In this document: piece by piece, positions 11,909 through 26,000 of the stretch | Position numbering within the stretch: position 1 is the first letter of the stretch | How the letters are laid out: each line of letters opens with the position of its first letter | DNA from: Cladopsammia gracilis | Lineage: Eukaryota; Cnidaria; Anthozoa; Scleractinia; Dendrophylliidae | Assembly: GCA_022457155.1 (NCBI GenBank) | Contig: JAJGOT010000506.1 | Span: 186,001-250,000 of the forward strand | Direction of reading: 5' to 3' | Length of the DNA stretch: 64,000 nt | Translations under genes and position numbers: made by a program | The notes under the pieces: model-generated | What the model saw: the letters and a program-made list of their open reading frames with translations, nothing else | Databases searched by the model: none | Told to the model about the DNA's origin: nothing

Positions 11909-14900
11909 GTAGGTGTTGGTGTATTTTATTGTTTTCTTTTACAATATTAATACCTGCCAACTTTTTCCGAGTGATAGGCGTGGGAATTTTTTGGTGGGAG
12001 TGCCAGGATTTCTGAAGGCGACCCGACCAAATACGAAGAGAACCCGATCTATTCCGAAGATGTCCGAAGTTGGCCGAAGATGTTCCGAAGAATTCGGAAG
12101 TTTTCATGGACCTCAGACCTCCGTTTATTAACATCCAGCTGTAATATTATTGTAATGTTCAGAATGATAAAAACCTACAAAAAAGTGCCATATTTTGTTT
12201 AAGTCAGGCGTGAGAAATTGCTCTATAGGCGTGAGTAGGCGTGAGATCAGAGTTTTGGACTCGCAGGTGTGAGACTCACGCTTAAGGCATGAGACTTGAC
12301 AGGTATATTACAATTTTTAGTTAACTTTTCAGAAAGACAAGGACACTTTAAAACTTGAAAAACTAAGGTTTCCAATGTACAATATCATTATGCAGGAAGC
12401 CTGTGGCACACCTCGTTGCAGTTTCGGTTGATTATTCTTCCTTTGCCGTAACCCAAGGGAAGTCTAGAGAGAATTCCTGTGTCTCATCACTATTTACTTC
12501 TGCTTGTGTATTTAAGCAATTTTTTCTTGGGTTGTTCAATAATGAATTTATCAGTTATCAAATGCCATGGCAAGACCAAAATAGCTGCACAGTGTTACTC
12601 ACAAGGGATCAATCAACAAAGCTGTGTCAGGTTTTTCTATATTCTGATTGCATGATTAGCCAGATATTGGCTTGGCAAAATATTTCAATTATCAAAATTT
12701 CCTGACGTGGTTTTGTTTGTCACCGTATCCCAGAAATCTACAATTGTACAAACCCTGTAAATTCAATTTAACAACACTCAGTCATTTGGCAGTTTATCAA
12801 CTCCTGGCGGTTTCTAAAAAAAGGTCCCTAAAATTATATCGAAAACTAACCCATGAAGCTAGGAGTAACGTTAATAGGCTAGTAGTTGGCCGACAGTGTT
12901 TATGTCACCTGTCGGCCGACAGTTGGTCCACAGTCGACTGACTGTCTGCCGACAGGTGGGTGGTTGGTGGAGCGAGAAGCTGTTCATCAATTTTACCATG
13001 ATAATTTTACAGATAACACCAATTGCTGTACCCAGTTGAACATCCCATCAGAATGTCATTTTCTTTGTGGAGTTGGCAGTCAGCCATTTTGGACAATAAC
13101 AAGGTGGAAGTGTACACACAAATACTTTGCAAAAGTGGCAACATGTAAAGTCAACAATAGAATTAGTAAGTACACAGAGCTCTCTAATTATTTAACTGTT
13201 ACATGTATACAGGGCTTGAAATTAAAACAAATTCTCAATCGCAATTTGCGAGTAATTCCTAAAATTTAGTCGCAAGTTCGAAAATTTTAGTCGCAAAAAA
13301 AAAGAAGAAAAAATAACTTCAGTAACTACTATCGGAACCGAAAATGAGAAACAAGAAATTTCTTCAAGGGAGAAAGTCTGAAAAAGTCAGTGCCTGTGAT
13401 ACACTTCTTGGAAACCGTGCGGTTAATAGAGCATGAAATCGATGATTGAGTCACTCAACATGAATTTAACAGGATTTTTCGGATAAAATTACAACTACCT
13501 GCAGTTACAAGTTAGACACAAGACTGTTGAATATAATTCCTTTAACTAAGCCATGAAGCAGTCGTAACATCGCGACTAATAGACAGATTCTAGTCGCAAA
13601 AGCAAAATCTTTAGTCGCAAATGCGCCCAATACAGGCGCAGTTTCATGCCCTGGTATATAAGCAGGAGGGAGCACTTGCCTTCCACCAATGTGACCAGGG
13701 TTAGATTCCCCAACCTGGCAGCATACATGATAATTATGTACTATGTGGGCCGAGTTTGTTGTTGGTTCTCGATGTCCATGCTCCGAGGGTTTTTCTCCAG
13801 ACATCAGTTTTCCTCCCTCCACAAAAACTACCATTTCCAAATTTCAATTCAATCTCGAAACAAGTAATAGCCACTGGATTCCACTGAAATTCCTAATTTT
13901 ATTTATTTTAAAATATTTATTTACAACTTTGTGTCCAACTTTCGTAGTTACTAAAACAAGGAATGACCTACAATGACCTACAATGACCTACAATGACCTA
14001 CAATGACCTACAATGATCTACAATGAGCTACAATGATCTACAATGAGCTACAATGGGCCACAATGACCTACAACGATCAGCCACAATGACCTACAATGAG
14101 CTACAATGAGCTTTAACGACCTACAATGAGCTACAACGAGCCACAACGACCTACAATGAGCTTTAACGACCCACAATGAGCTACAATGACTTACAAAAAG
14201 CTACAATTAACTAAAATTAGCTACAAGGGGTTTATAATATCACCATCCTTACCTTTATATACCGTGGAAAGTTCCCCGATCACTTCTGAAAATCACCGGA
14301 AGTAAAAAAAGGCCATACCTGTACAAACATTCCATCTTACATTATCTTTGAACCGGAAGTGGTCTTGGTTCTTGTCGATCACCGCTCAGGGACGTAACTT
14401 ACAAAGGGGCAAGGTGCTCGTTTTGTTAGGAACACTTTCCAAGAATACCAAACATTATCCTAAGGTGTCCAAGAATAACCCAGCATGTTCTAAAATTTTT
14501 GCAGATTTTCCATGATTCTAGCTTTCGTGGCAGGTGAGAAGCGTTGCGTGACAATCCATGTAGCTACGTGTATAAATGCACTACTATACATGACATAAAG
14601 AGTATAAATAATTATACCTCATTTCAAAGCTATTAAAATAAAGAATAAAAAAATCCTTCCAAGATTTGAAGAAGGAATCACGGGGCCTTTTGCAGATTGC
14701 CGATGCTAGCCGATGATTCCCGAAAGATAGTTACCGATATCCTTGTATAAACATTTGTGATAAAAAAAGTTGAAGTGAAATGTTTGAAAGATAATATTTT
14801 TGAACCGGGAATAAACTTATTTATAATATGACCATACGGCCCCGCTGACGCAATCCTACAGAAAATAGAATCGCAAGGTGACTTGAGCTGACGTGAGCCG

Positions 14901-17000
14901 GTCCGGAAAGATAACGTAAAGATAACGTAGTACAGGTATGGCCTTTTGTTACTTCCGGTGATTTTCAGAAGTGAACGGGTGGTCGCTAATTATTCTCCTC
15001 TCGCGGGACCGACCTTTCTATGGTATATAACGGTAAGGATGGTGATATTATAAACCCCTTGTAGCTAATTTTAGTTAATTGTAGCTTTCTCTAAGGCACT
15101 GTAGCTCATTGTGGGTCGTTGAAGCTCATTGTAGGTCGTTGTGGCTCGTTGTAGCTCATTGTAGATCGTTAAAGCTCATTGTAGCTCATTGTAGGTCATT
15201 GTGGCTGATCGTTGTATCTCATTGTAGCTCATTGTAGGTCATTGTAGGTCATTGTAGGTCATTGTAGCTCATTGTAGGTCATTGTAGGTCATTGTAGGTC
15301 ATTGTAGGTCATTCCTTCTTTTAGTAACTACGGTCCAACTTTCTTGATGTTTGCTGTAGACTACACTATACATTAACTTGAAAATAAACCTTTTTAATAT
15401 ATAACATATATTAAGCATTCTTTGAACAAAATTAATGCCTTGATTTTTTTTGTCTTGATTGCTGTCTTGATTTTTTCTTATACCAGACTATGTCAAGTTG
15501 TTTGGCCAAGAACTCACACAGTCGTAAGTACAGTTGTGTATTTCATGTTATTACTTGGCAAAAGTAAATTTACTCTTGGAGATTGAATTATTGGAAAGGC
15601 TACTTCCTCTGCAGTGGTCTTGCTCTGTGTTTTATATGTTGCTGATACTTTCACATGCAGTGCTGGTTTAGTACAATGTAAATGGCTGTAGTACCATACT
15701 GTATATATTTTATAGATCATGAATGTGAAGTTTTATATAATCTAATTAACAAGGGTTAATGTTACTTATATGAGAAATTTTTCATTGGTAGCAAGGAAGT
15801 TTATGACAATTTATTGGTCATTTAAATAGTCACTGGGATTATTAACTGTACAAGTTGCTGCAGTATTCTTTTGATAGTAGATTTAAGTCACCTCTTGTTA
15901 TGCATAACTGGACAACTTTGGGATGTAATGATTTGCTGTCTGTAAATTTATGCATATTAAGGCCCAGTTCAAACGTCGAACTTCACATGTGCCGAACCTA
16001 ATGCAAATGAGCAAGAACAATAGATTTTGCTCATTTGCATTAGGTTCGGCACATGTGAAGTTCGACGTTTGAACTGGGCCTAAGAGACTGTAATAAATAA
16101 GCTGGAGTTTTTTCTCTTGTAATTCTTTATATCTTGCTGGAACTTTGACTTAACTGTCCATTATATATGAATAGATATATAATATATAATGTGTAGTTCC
16201 AGAAAAAATCCATACCCACCGCATGGAAGGTCATTGGAAATTCCTAGGGGGTCAGGGGGGTCTTAAAAGCCAACATTTTAGAAGCAAAGTATGAAGCTAA
16301 ACTGGAATTTCCTGGGGGGACAGGGGGTGCTAAACAAAAAACCTTCCGTGGGGGGAGTATGGATATTTTCTGGAACTGCACAATGAAATAAAGTGTACAT
16401 TGTTGTTTAATGTAATTATATTAGTTCCTTCAGCAGTGGTGTTATCTAGATTTATCAGTAGTATAAAATCAAATCAGTATAAAATCCTCTACATTTATGC
16501 AGGGATAAGTGACTCCAATTGTTACATTGTATATGTTGTGGTGCAATTTTATCCTTGGTGCAAATTTTATTTTCCTTTGTTTAAAACTCATAATCATATA
16601 TATCATAAGTTACCAACCCCAAAACAAAGGAAAATAAAATTTGCACCAAGGACAAAATTGCACCACAGCATATACATCTAATATGTAGCATAATTCAAAG
16701 TATTGTTATGGAACTGATCTCCTTGACAGTTAATAAGACTTGCAATGAAGCTACTTCGATGAAACGATCTTTTTCCTATCGCGGTGCCATTGCCTGGAAT
16801 GAGCTTCCCAACGAAATACGAGAACTCAGTAGTCTAACCACTTACAAAAGAGCTCTCGAACAAAAATAGAATCTGGTTCTATAACATCTATGATTGTAAT
16901 TTTTATGTGTTTATAGAGGATATTATGATGTAAGATAGTGTTTTTTATTATTATTAATCTTATTAGTATTATTTAAACCAGTATAGTGTAACAGGTTTGC

Positions 17001-17061
<61 letters not shown>

Positions 17062-20000
17062 TTTTGTTATCATTTAGATTAGATTATATTTAAGTGCACG
17101 GCATGTCTGAAAAACAGTTTTACTGAGCCGTTTTACCTGTTTAAATATAGTTGATTGATTGATTGAATGTCTTGCAACATAAGAGGACACCTGATTGGGA
17201 ACAGGAAAAGTGCCCCTTTAACAGAGATGATATTAATATTACAAAGATTTTATGAGCATTTTGCTTGCCTGAACCACGAGAAGTGCTGTCCCCGTAATGG
17301 AGGTGTCCCATTTTAGTATACATGTACATGTAGGTTCCACTTTATAACAATTTATTTTTACCCAGGATGAAGAATAGCTTTGATAAGCTAGCCAACAGTC
17401 TCAAGGAAAAGTTGTTAGATGCTAAGGAGTTTGTCAAAGCAACTGTTCAAGAGCTTAGGAGTATTCCACAAGACCTGCTATCTTCATTGCAGGTACAGTG
17501 TACATGTAGGTCACGTGGAGGTGATGTAATAACATGTCTGACAAGCCCGAGGATTTCAAATTACATCAAATGCTTAAGAGAGCATGAGAACCCATCAAAA
17601 ACCATTTTTAGGTGACTGTGAAACAGCTAAGGACACAGGTAACAAGTATAGTCAGTGTCAGAGTTACGTTTTAATATCAACCAAACATACTGATCAGTTA
17701 AAAATGATTAGAAAGAAAAGACCAAAACTTAACTCTCAAGCACTGTCTCTACATGTATCCATGCAAAACTGTTTGTTTGATTGTCAATACCATCAACTGA
17801 CAGTTTACAATTTTTTGAAGATGACTATTCTGCTCAGTTTGTCAACAAAAACATCAGTTCTTTTCAGAAAGTTCTACATGTACACTAACCCAGATGATCA
17901 CATCCGACAGACTGCACTGATCTTTTTTTTTAAATCTAATAAAATCTTAATATCATAAAAAGGGTTGTTGTTGTTTATCATGGTGAACATGCACACTAGT
18001 AAAGAAGTATTTTTCGTTTGTCTCACGATGTAGTCACTTCCGATGTGGATCGCGACGTTTCGACTGCATACTGCTAGTCTTCTTCAGGCGATGGGGTAGA
18101 CTGGTTATGCGTCACCTTATGAAGCACGATGCTCTGCTGTGATTGGTTGGTTTTTCAACAGCTGTGACTGACAACGAGGATCAATATGCGCCAGTCACAG
18201 CTGTTGAAAAACCAACCAATCACAGCAGAGCATCGTGTTTCATAAGGTGACGCATAACCAGTCGACCCCATCGCCTGAAGAAGACTAGCAGTATGCAGTC
18301 GAAACGTCACGATCCACATCGGAAGTGACTACATCATGAGACAAACGAAAAATACTTCTTTACTAATAAAATCTTGTTGTGACTTGGGAATTCCTATACA
18401 TCATGTGTGAATAACAATTATGTCAATCATGTGAATCTTTCAAATATAGTAAGTTATATTTTAATAATTATTTGTAACAAATGACTGTTTCGTTTTGTTC
18501 ACAGGGTAGTTTAAGTGGCATGACAAGCCTTCAGTTCAGTGGAATCATTGATCGTCTTAGAGCATTCACATCGCAGAATTTAAAGAAGCTTATCACACAC
18601 ATGAACCTAGATTCTTTTTTTGCCAATGTGGATAAACTTGCTGTAAGACAATGATATTAAAATTTAAAAACTTATAACAGAAGCTGCACTTACAATGTAC
18701 TGTACATGAACTACTTTGTTTACAGTAATTAATAATTGAATTGATCAACAATTTTATTAATAATATGGTAATCATACAGTTTCGAGTTTATTTATTTTGT
18801 GATTTATTAGCACAAGTGAGTACTCATAATGCATAAGTACAGTACTCACTTGTATAATTATACATGAAAAAATTTACATAGAGGAAGTGACACCATCTTA
18901 TTGCAGACAGGAAATGAGCATTTGAAGTTTTTTTTTTTAATACTTTATTTTATTGATTGGCTAATGAAGATCAGTCCATAATACTAGAAACTCAGATGTT
19001 TGTTGCACATGAAAATGATGAATTCCTGAAATAGCAATTCAGGGATGTAGCTAAGAGCCGGCTACTGGCTAATTTCACCAGCTGAAAGAGAACTTATTAC
19101 CAGCTGAAATTTCACTAGAAAACAAAGACTTGGGGTGATTTTGAAGGTGCACAAGCCAGAAAAACCGGCTGAGCTTGTTAATGAGCCTGCTAAGTTTTTC
19201 TTACCCCGACAATTTCAACAAGATTTACAAGAATTTGCACTGGTGTTACACTTTTTGCACGTTATACGTTTTTGTATGTGTGTTACACTTAAACTGCACT
19301 GCTCTTATCCATATTCTTGGTTTTCACCTGTCACGTGACTGAAAATATTTCCGTAAATACACTTCGAAATGCCAAATGGTCCAGGGAATCGCAAAGAACG
19401 CTTAAAATTGTGTTATGCGGGTAAATTTGAGACGGATTGTTGGTTTTCCGGCTGAAATATGAGCGAATCAATGTGCGCGATATCGTACAGTAAATGTATG
19501 GGGCCGCCATGTTGGTGCCCATGTAGATGGACACCAACATGGCGGCCAAATTACAAGTGCCCTAAAAGGCACATTATGAATGGAAATATTGCCTAGTTTC
19601 CTTTGATTTGCAAAGATATCAACTTATTTAACATGCTGGCATACACAGAGTGAAACATGAAAGGACATTTTGTTGAATTTCAACTCTTCAAAAAACGTGA
19701 CTTGTGTTGCATGACACAAATTACTTCAGCTGTAACTCCGGAAGTAAAAAACGGAATCCGATGAAATTTTGTGTGCAGACTAGCTGGACCGGCTTGTAAA
19801 CAATATCTAACGCACACCTTCCCAAAGTCCATAGTTTCAAAGTTAGAATTTTGATGACGTCACGTGAAAACCAAGAATAGGAATTGACGAATTTTTCATG
19901 TACATTATCATTGATAAGCCAGTTCCAGACAGGAGGTGTCAGGAGGTGGAGTGGCGGAGTGGCAAGATGGGGGAGGGGGAGGAGGGTGTGTGGGTGGGGG

Positions 20001-23000
20001 GGACCCCAGGGGACCCCAGGCACTTCCCCTGTATACACCATACAAGCTTGTTTGATTTAGCTGCAACATTAAAATTTCATCAGCACCTTGCTTTTATTTT
20101 ATTTGTTTAGAATCACATTAAAGGCATGTACAGTAAAATTTTGTTTACAATGTTTACATCATTTTAGAGCAAGACCTGGGACCATGAACAGATGGCTGCC
20201 CTCACCCAAGCTGCATATCGTAAATTTGGTAGCAGTATTGGTGAGTGGCCTGTCAAAGCATTGGAGAACATGAAGCAGTTACTTGCAGGATTTGATGCAA
20301 GTCGGCTGGCAGAATTGGCTGGAGATGTTTTTGATCAGGGGTAAGTACTTCAGTTTATTCATGCTATTTTATTTTACCCAACTCTTAGCTTGGTGAACAC
20401 AAACCTGGACGGCATATAAAATCATTCCAGAGTATATCAAATGCCTTGGGCAGTGCATTGAGGGCTGTAGGAATTAGCTTGATGTCACCAGTGAACTTGC
20501 AGTAGTTATATTATTTTCGAAGTACACACAAATGTACTACTTTAGAATTATCTTTATACTGATGTTACTTTGTTACATACATGTACATGCAGAGTACAGT
20601 ACATTTGCATGGCAAACTTTGATCGAGACCAAAAGAGTGCCCTGATGATCCCTGCTAAACAGGCTTATGGAGATGTGGACAAGTGGAATGAGAAAGTGCT
20701 GGGAGGCCTGTGCAATCTTTTGGAGGCACTGCCTGTAAGGGACATCTTGAAGCTCGCATCTGATGTTGTAAGTATAGTTTTTTTTTACTTATTTCTGCAC
20801 GATAAACAGCACCACAGAAAAGATGTACAATTCAATATCATTTAATATTTGATAGTCACACGTTTTAGGATTATCATTGTATCATCCACAAAGTCAAAGG
20901 TTACTGGTTAGCACAACCTTGCATTATCAGCTTGGAACTTAAAGAGTGCCACACTTACAGGGAGAAAAGTGCTGCTCAAATTAGCTTTCATTTGAATTTT
21001 CATACTGTAAGATGTTATCCACAGTCTCAAAAGGTAAAACCACCTTGCATTGTACAGCATAATAAACAGTACCACGGGATAGTACTGCTCAGTAGCTTTC
21101 ATTTGAATGGTCACACTTTAGGATTTCATCCACAGACTCAAAAGTTAGAACCACCTTGTACAGCATAATAAACAGCACCACAGGATAGTACTGCTCAATA
21201 GCTTTCATTTGAATGGTCACACTTTAGGATTTCGTCCACAGACTCAAAAGTTAGAACCACCTTGTACAGCATAATAAACAGTATCACAGGAAAGTACTGC
21301 TCAGTAGCTTTCATTTGAATGGTAACGCTGTAGGATTTCATCCACAGACTCAAAAGGTAGAAGCACCTTGTATTGTAACAGCAAAATAACAGTAAAGTGC
21401 TGCTCTGTAGCTTTCATTTGAATACAGTGTAGTTGCACTTTATGATGTCACCCACAGACTCAAAGTTAGAACCACCTTGTACAGCATAATAAACAGTACT
21501 ACAGGATAGTACTGCTCAGTAACTTTCATTCGAATGGTAACACTGTAGGATTTCATCCACAAAAGGTAGAAGCACCTCGTATTGTAACAGCAAAATAACA
21601 GTAAAGTGCTGCTCTGTAGCTTTCATTTGAATACAGTTTAGTTGCACTTTATGATGTCACCCACAGACTCAAAGTTAGAACCACCTTGTACAGCATAATA
21701 AACAGTACCACAGGAAAGTACTGCTCAGTAGCTTTCATTTGAATGGTCACACTTTAGGATTTCATCCACGGACTCAAAAGTTAGAACCACCTTGTACAGC
21801 ATAATAAACAGTACCACAGGAAAGTACTGCTCAGTAGCTTTCATTTGAATGGTCACACTTTAGGATTTCATCCACGGACTCAAAAGTTAGAACCACCTTG
21901 TACAGCATAATAAACAGTACCACAGGAAAGTACTGCTCAGTAGCTTTCATTTGAATGGTCACACTTTAGGATTTCATCCACGGACTCAAAAGTTAGAACC
22001 ACCTTGTACAGCATAATAAACAGTACCACAGGAAAGTACTGCTCAGTAGCTTTCATTTGAATGGTCACACTTTAGGATTTCATCCACGGACTCAAAAGTT
22101 AGAACCACCTTGTACAGCATAATAAACAGTACCACAGGAAAGTACTGCTCAGTAGCTTTCATTTGAATGGTCACACTTTAGGATTTCATCCACGGACTCA
22201 AAAGTTAGAACCACCTTGTACAGCATAATAAACAGTACCACAGGAAAGTACTGCTCAGTAGCTTTCATTTGAATGGTAACGCTGTAGGATTTCATCCACA
22301 GACTCAAAAGGTAGAAGCACCTTGTATTGTAACAGCAAAATAACAGTAAAGTGCTGCTCTGTAGCTTTCATTTGAATACAGTGTAGTTGCACTTTATGAT
22401 GTCACCCACAGACTCAAAGTTAGAACCACCTTGTACAGCATACTAAACAGTACTACAGGATAGTACTGCTCAGGTAACATGAATGGTAACACTGTAGGAT
22501 TTCATCCACAAAAGGTAGAAGCACCTTGTATTGTAACAGCAAAATAACAGTAAAGTGCTGCTCTGTAGCTTTCATTTGAATACAGTTTAGTTGCACTTTA
22601 TGATGTCACCCACAGACTCAAAGTTAGAACCACCTTGTACAGCATAATAAACAGTACCACAGGAAAGTACTGCTCAGTAGCTTTCATTTGAATGGTCACA
22701 CTTTAGGATTTCATCCACGGACTCAAAAGTTAGAACCACCTTGTACAGCATAATAAACAGCACCACAGGAAAGTACTGCTCAGTAGCTTTCATTTCAATG
22801 GTCACACTTTAGGATTTCATCCACGGACTCAAAAGTTAGAACCACCTTGTACAGCATAATAAACAACACCACAGGAAAGTACTGCTCAGTAGCTTTCATT
22901 TGAATGGTCACACTTTAGGATTTCATCCACGGACTCAAAAGTTAGAACCACCTTGTACAGCATAATAAACAGTACCACAGGAAAGTACTGCTCAGTAGCT

Positions 23001-26000
23001 TTCATTTGAATGGTCACACTTTAGGATTTCATCCACGGACTCAAAAGTTAGAACCACCTTGTACAGCATAATAAACAGTACCACAGGAAAGTACTGCTCA
23101 GTAGCTTTCATTTGAATGGTCACACTTTAGGATTTCATCCACGGACTCAAAAGTTAGAACCACCTTGTACAGCATAATAAACAGTACCACAGGAAAGTAC
23201 TGCTCAGTAGCTTTCATTTGAATGGTCACACTTTAGGATTTCATCCACGGACTCAAAAGTTAGAACCACCTTGTACAGCATAATAAGCAGTATCACAGGA
23301 AAGTACTGCTCAGTAGCTTTCATTTGAATGGTCACACTTTAGGATTTCATCCACGGACTCAAAAGTTAGAACCACCTTGTACAGCATAATAAACAGTACC
23401 ACAGGAAAGTAGGGGTGTCATTAAGGGCCATCACCTGTAGCATCTGTTACGGGTGAGTACACTTGATGGGACCTTGATGTTACGGGTGATCTTGCCTGTG
23501 ATATGTTACATTTATAGACAAAGCAACAAGCTTGTTACGGGTGTTAAGATCAGAGCAACGCCTGTCTCAAATCTTAATGACAGCCCTGGGAAAGTACTGC
23601 CCAATAGCTTTCATTTGAATGGTCGCACCATAGGATGTTATCCACAGTCAAAAACGTTAGAACCATCTTACATTGAAAAGTGTAAAATATATAATGATAA
23701 ACAATTAAAAGAATTAATACCACAGAGAAGTTCTACCTATGATCTCTCATTATCATCTTTCTCTCTCAGTGCTCGACCTTAACTTTTTGGCTTACTAGTC
23801 CTTGGGCTAGTGGGGTCTGAAATTCACTAGCCAACAGGCATCATCTGCTCAAATTTTACTAGCCCAAACCCATTTTTTACAAGTCCTGGACTAGTGGACT
23901 ACAGCTAAGGTCAAGCACTGTCTCTGCCTCCCCCAGTCTGACAAGTATCAGAGTCTGCTTGGCTTGGATTTATAAGTACTAAAATTGTTTTATTTCCAAC
24001 AGGTAACTAAGGCCATTGATGCACTGGTAAAAAATGATTTCACCTTTCCTCAAGCCAAAGCCATCATTGCCAAGCTAAAGGAACAGTGGAAAGATATAAA
24101 GAGCTGGAGTGCAGTACAGTTACAGAAACTTGGAAAATTACTGAAAAACCTTAATTTGGAGGACTTGAAATTTTTGTCAAAAGAACAGTTCCAGGTGGGT
24201 TAACCTAAATAAGTGATTGATAATAGTGATCAGCATGTAATTTCACCTCCTACATTTGCAGTGTAATCGGTCAGTGTACTGACTGATAGGGTATTATCAG
24301 TGGATTGGACGTCACAACTCAACTTGGTGTTCAAAACATCACCTAATATTTATTTTTTGATATGTTAACAGCTTCGCCCAATTAGTACTGTACAGAATAT
24401 ACAGTGTATGTGGCTGGTAACTTGTACGTTGACAATGTGATATGTGGACAGATCAGAAAACTTATTTTAAATTTTAAAATAGTACTTGTATGATGTTCTG
24501 TGGCATTCTCCAGTCTTTGAACTGCGCTGCAGATGTCGTCGCAATGGCCCGGCAGTTTAACTTGGCACCCATTTTCTCTCAAAATATTCATGCTCTGCAG
24601 GCTGCCCTTGGATAGGATACTCCCAAAGGGTTTCGAACGGGTTTCCAAAGGGTTTCGAAAGGGTTTCCAAAGGGTTTCAAACCCTCCAAAACCGGGTTTC
24701 CAAGACTTCTAAAGGGTTTCTAAGTGACCTCAAACCCCCCAAAAAACGCTTTTGTTGATAAGACGTGTTTTCCTTTGGAGGGTCACATTTGTCTGAACTG
24801 GTCAGCGAGGCCAGTCAATCGGAAAATAGTATGCCTGTCCAGACTGGTCAATTCATAGACAGTTTGCATCATTTTGATGGACTTGTAAAAACAGGTCTTC
24901 AAAAAGGTGCATTCTTTTAATGAACTGACCAGTCTGGCCGGCCAGGTTTGACAAAAAATAATGGTACATGTAAGTGCTGTTAAATAACAGCACAACTGCA
25001 GAGACCATGTGACTACTTGTCCAATGTGCCTCCATGTCACTCTATTGTAAATGCAGGCCATCAAAAGCATTGTTGCCAAGCTAAAGCTGAGTGAAGGACA
25101 ATTGCGGGTGTTAGCAGCAAAAGCAAAGGAACTGCTTGGTTCTCCTGACAAGTGGACTAAGGACAATATCAAGGAGCTTGGAAATCTTGTTGCTGGGCTT
25201 CTGCCGTCTGAACTTAAACAGATCGGAGATCAGGTCATCAAGGATTCGCTGCAGTTTTTAAAGGACGTTGATTTAAAGCTTGATCAGGTAAGGAGCCTTG
25301 TTTGCTGTTATGTACATGCAAATGTACATGTTCTACAGTCATGTCAATTGTATCACAGGCTAACCATCTTTGTGTGGTGTGCTGAATATCTGTGATGGCC
25401 GTATTGTTTTATGAAACAAGTCTTACTACAGGCCGAATTAAGCGCTTTTAAAAGTGCTAAAATTAAAGTAAAACCTCTCAAAATCACTGCAATGTTATTT
25501 AACTTAGCTTTTCTGTGTTAATTTTGACGATTTGAGGCTTGCGAAAGCGGTATTTTCAAAATAACGACGCTAAATTTCGCCCCTCGTAAGGTCAGTTTGA
25601 TAAACCGTCACGGCCATTAGATGTACGTCACAACCACACAGAGTATGTTAAGCCTGTGGTGACAGTTTGGCAGACGTGAACAGCGCTCAACCCTCCATAT
25701 ATTAAATCCAAATGAAGTTGCTGTATTGTGAGGACCAAATAACGAGTCATAATGAGTAGTTGAAGTTTACTGCAGTACCTATCATGCCACATTCTGACTA
25801 AATAATAAGAATTTTTATATAGCTGGAGTTTTTGTGTATACTGGACATTAGATTTCTTAGAGACTTACTGGTGAAACTTGGCATCTTGTTTTTTTTTTCC
25901 AGGCTCAGGAAATCGTGGATAAACTGAAAAAGTCTGTCGACGTAAGTGATTGTCAAGTTAACAGAAAGTAGCTATAAGTGTAAAACTTGCTTAAAATGTA

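Noticed and set aside
12403..13269. Series of plus-strand ORFs in intron 2
   Set aside because: They do not match the exon phase (needs phase 1 in and out), have no good splice sites and overlap repeat sequence.
20932..21168. ORF in the satellite array with repeated SFHLNGHT motif
   Set aside because: It is the translation of the 106-bp repeat. Frame and content change whenever the unit varies, and similar frames occur on the other strand.
20850..23416. CRISPR-like regular repeats
   Set aside because: The repeated unit is the whole 106 bp without distinct unique spacers, and the host is an animal. It is a satellite.
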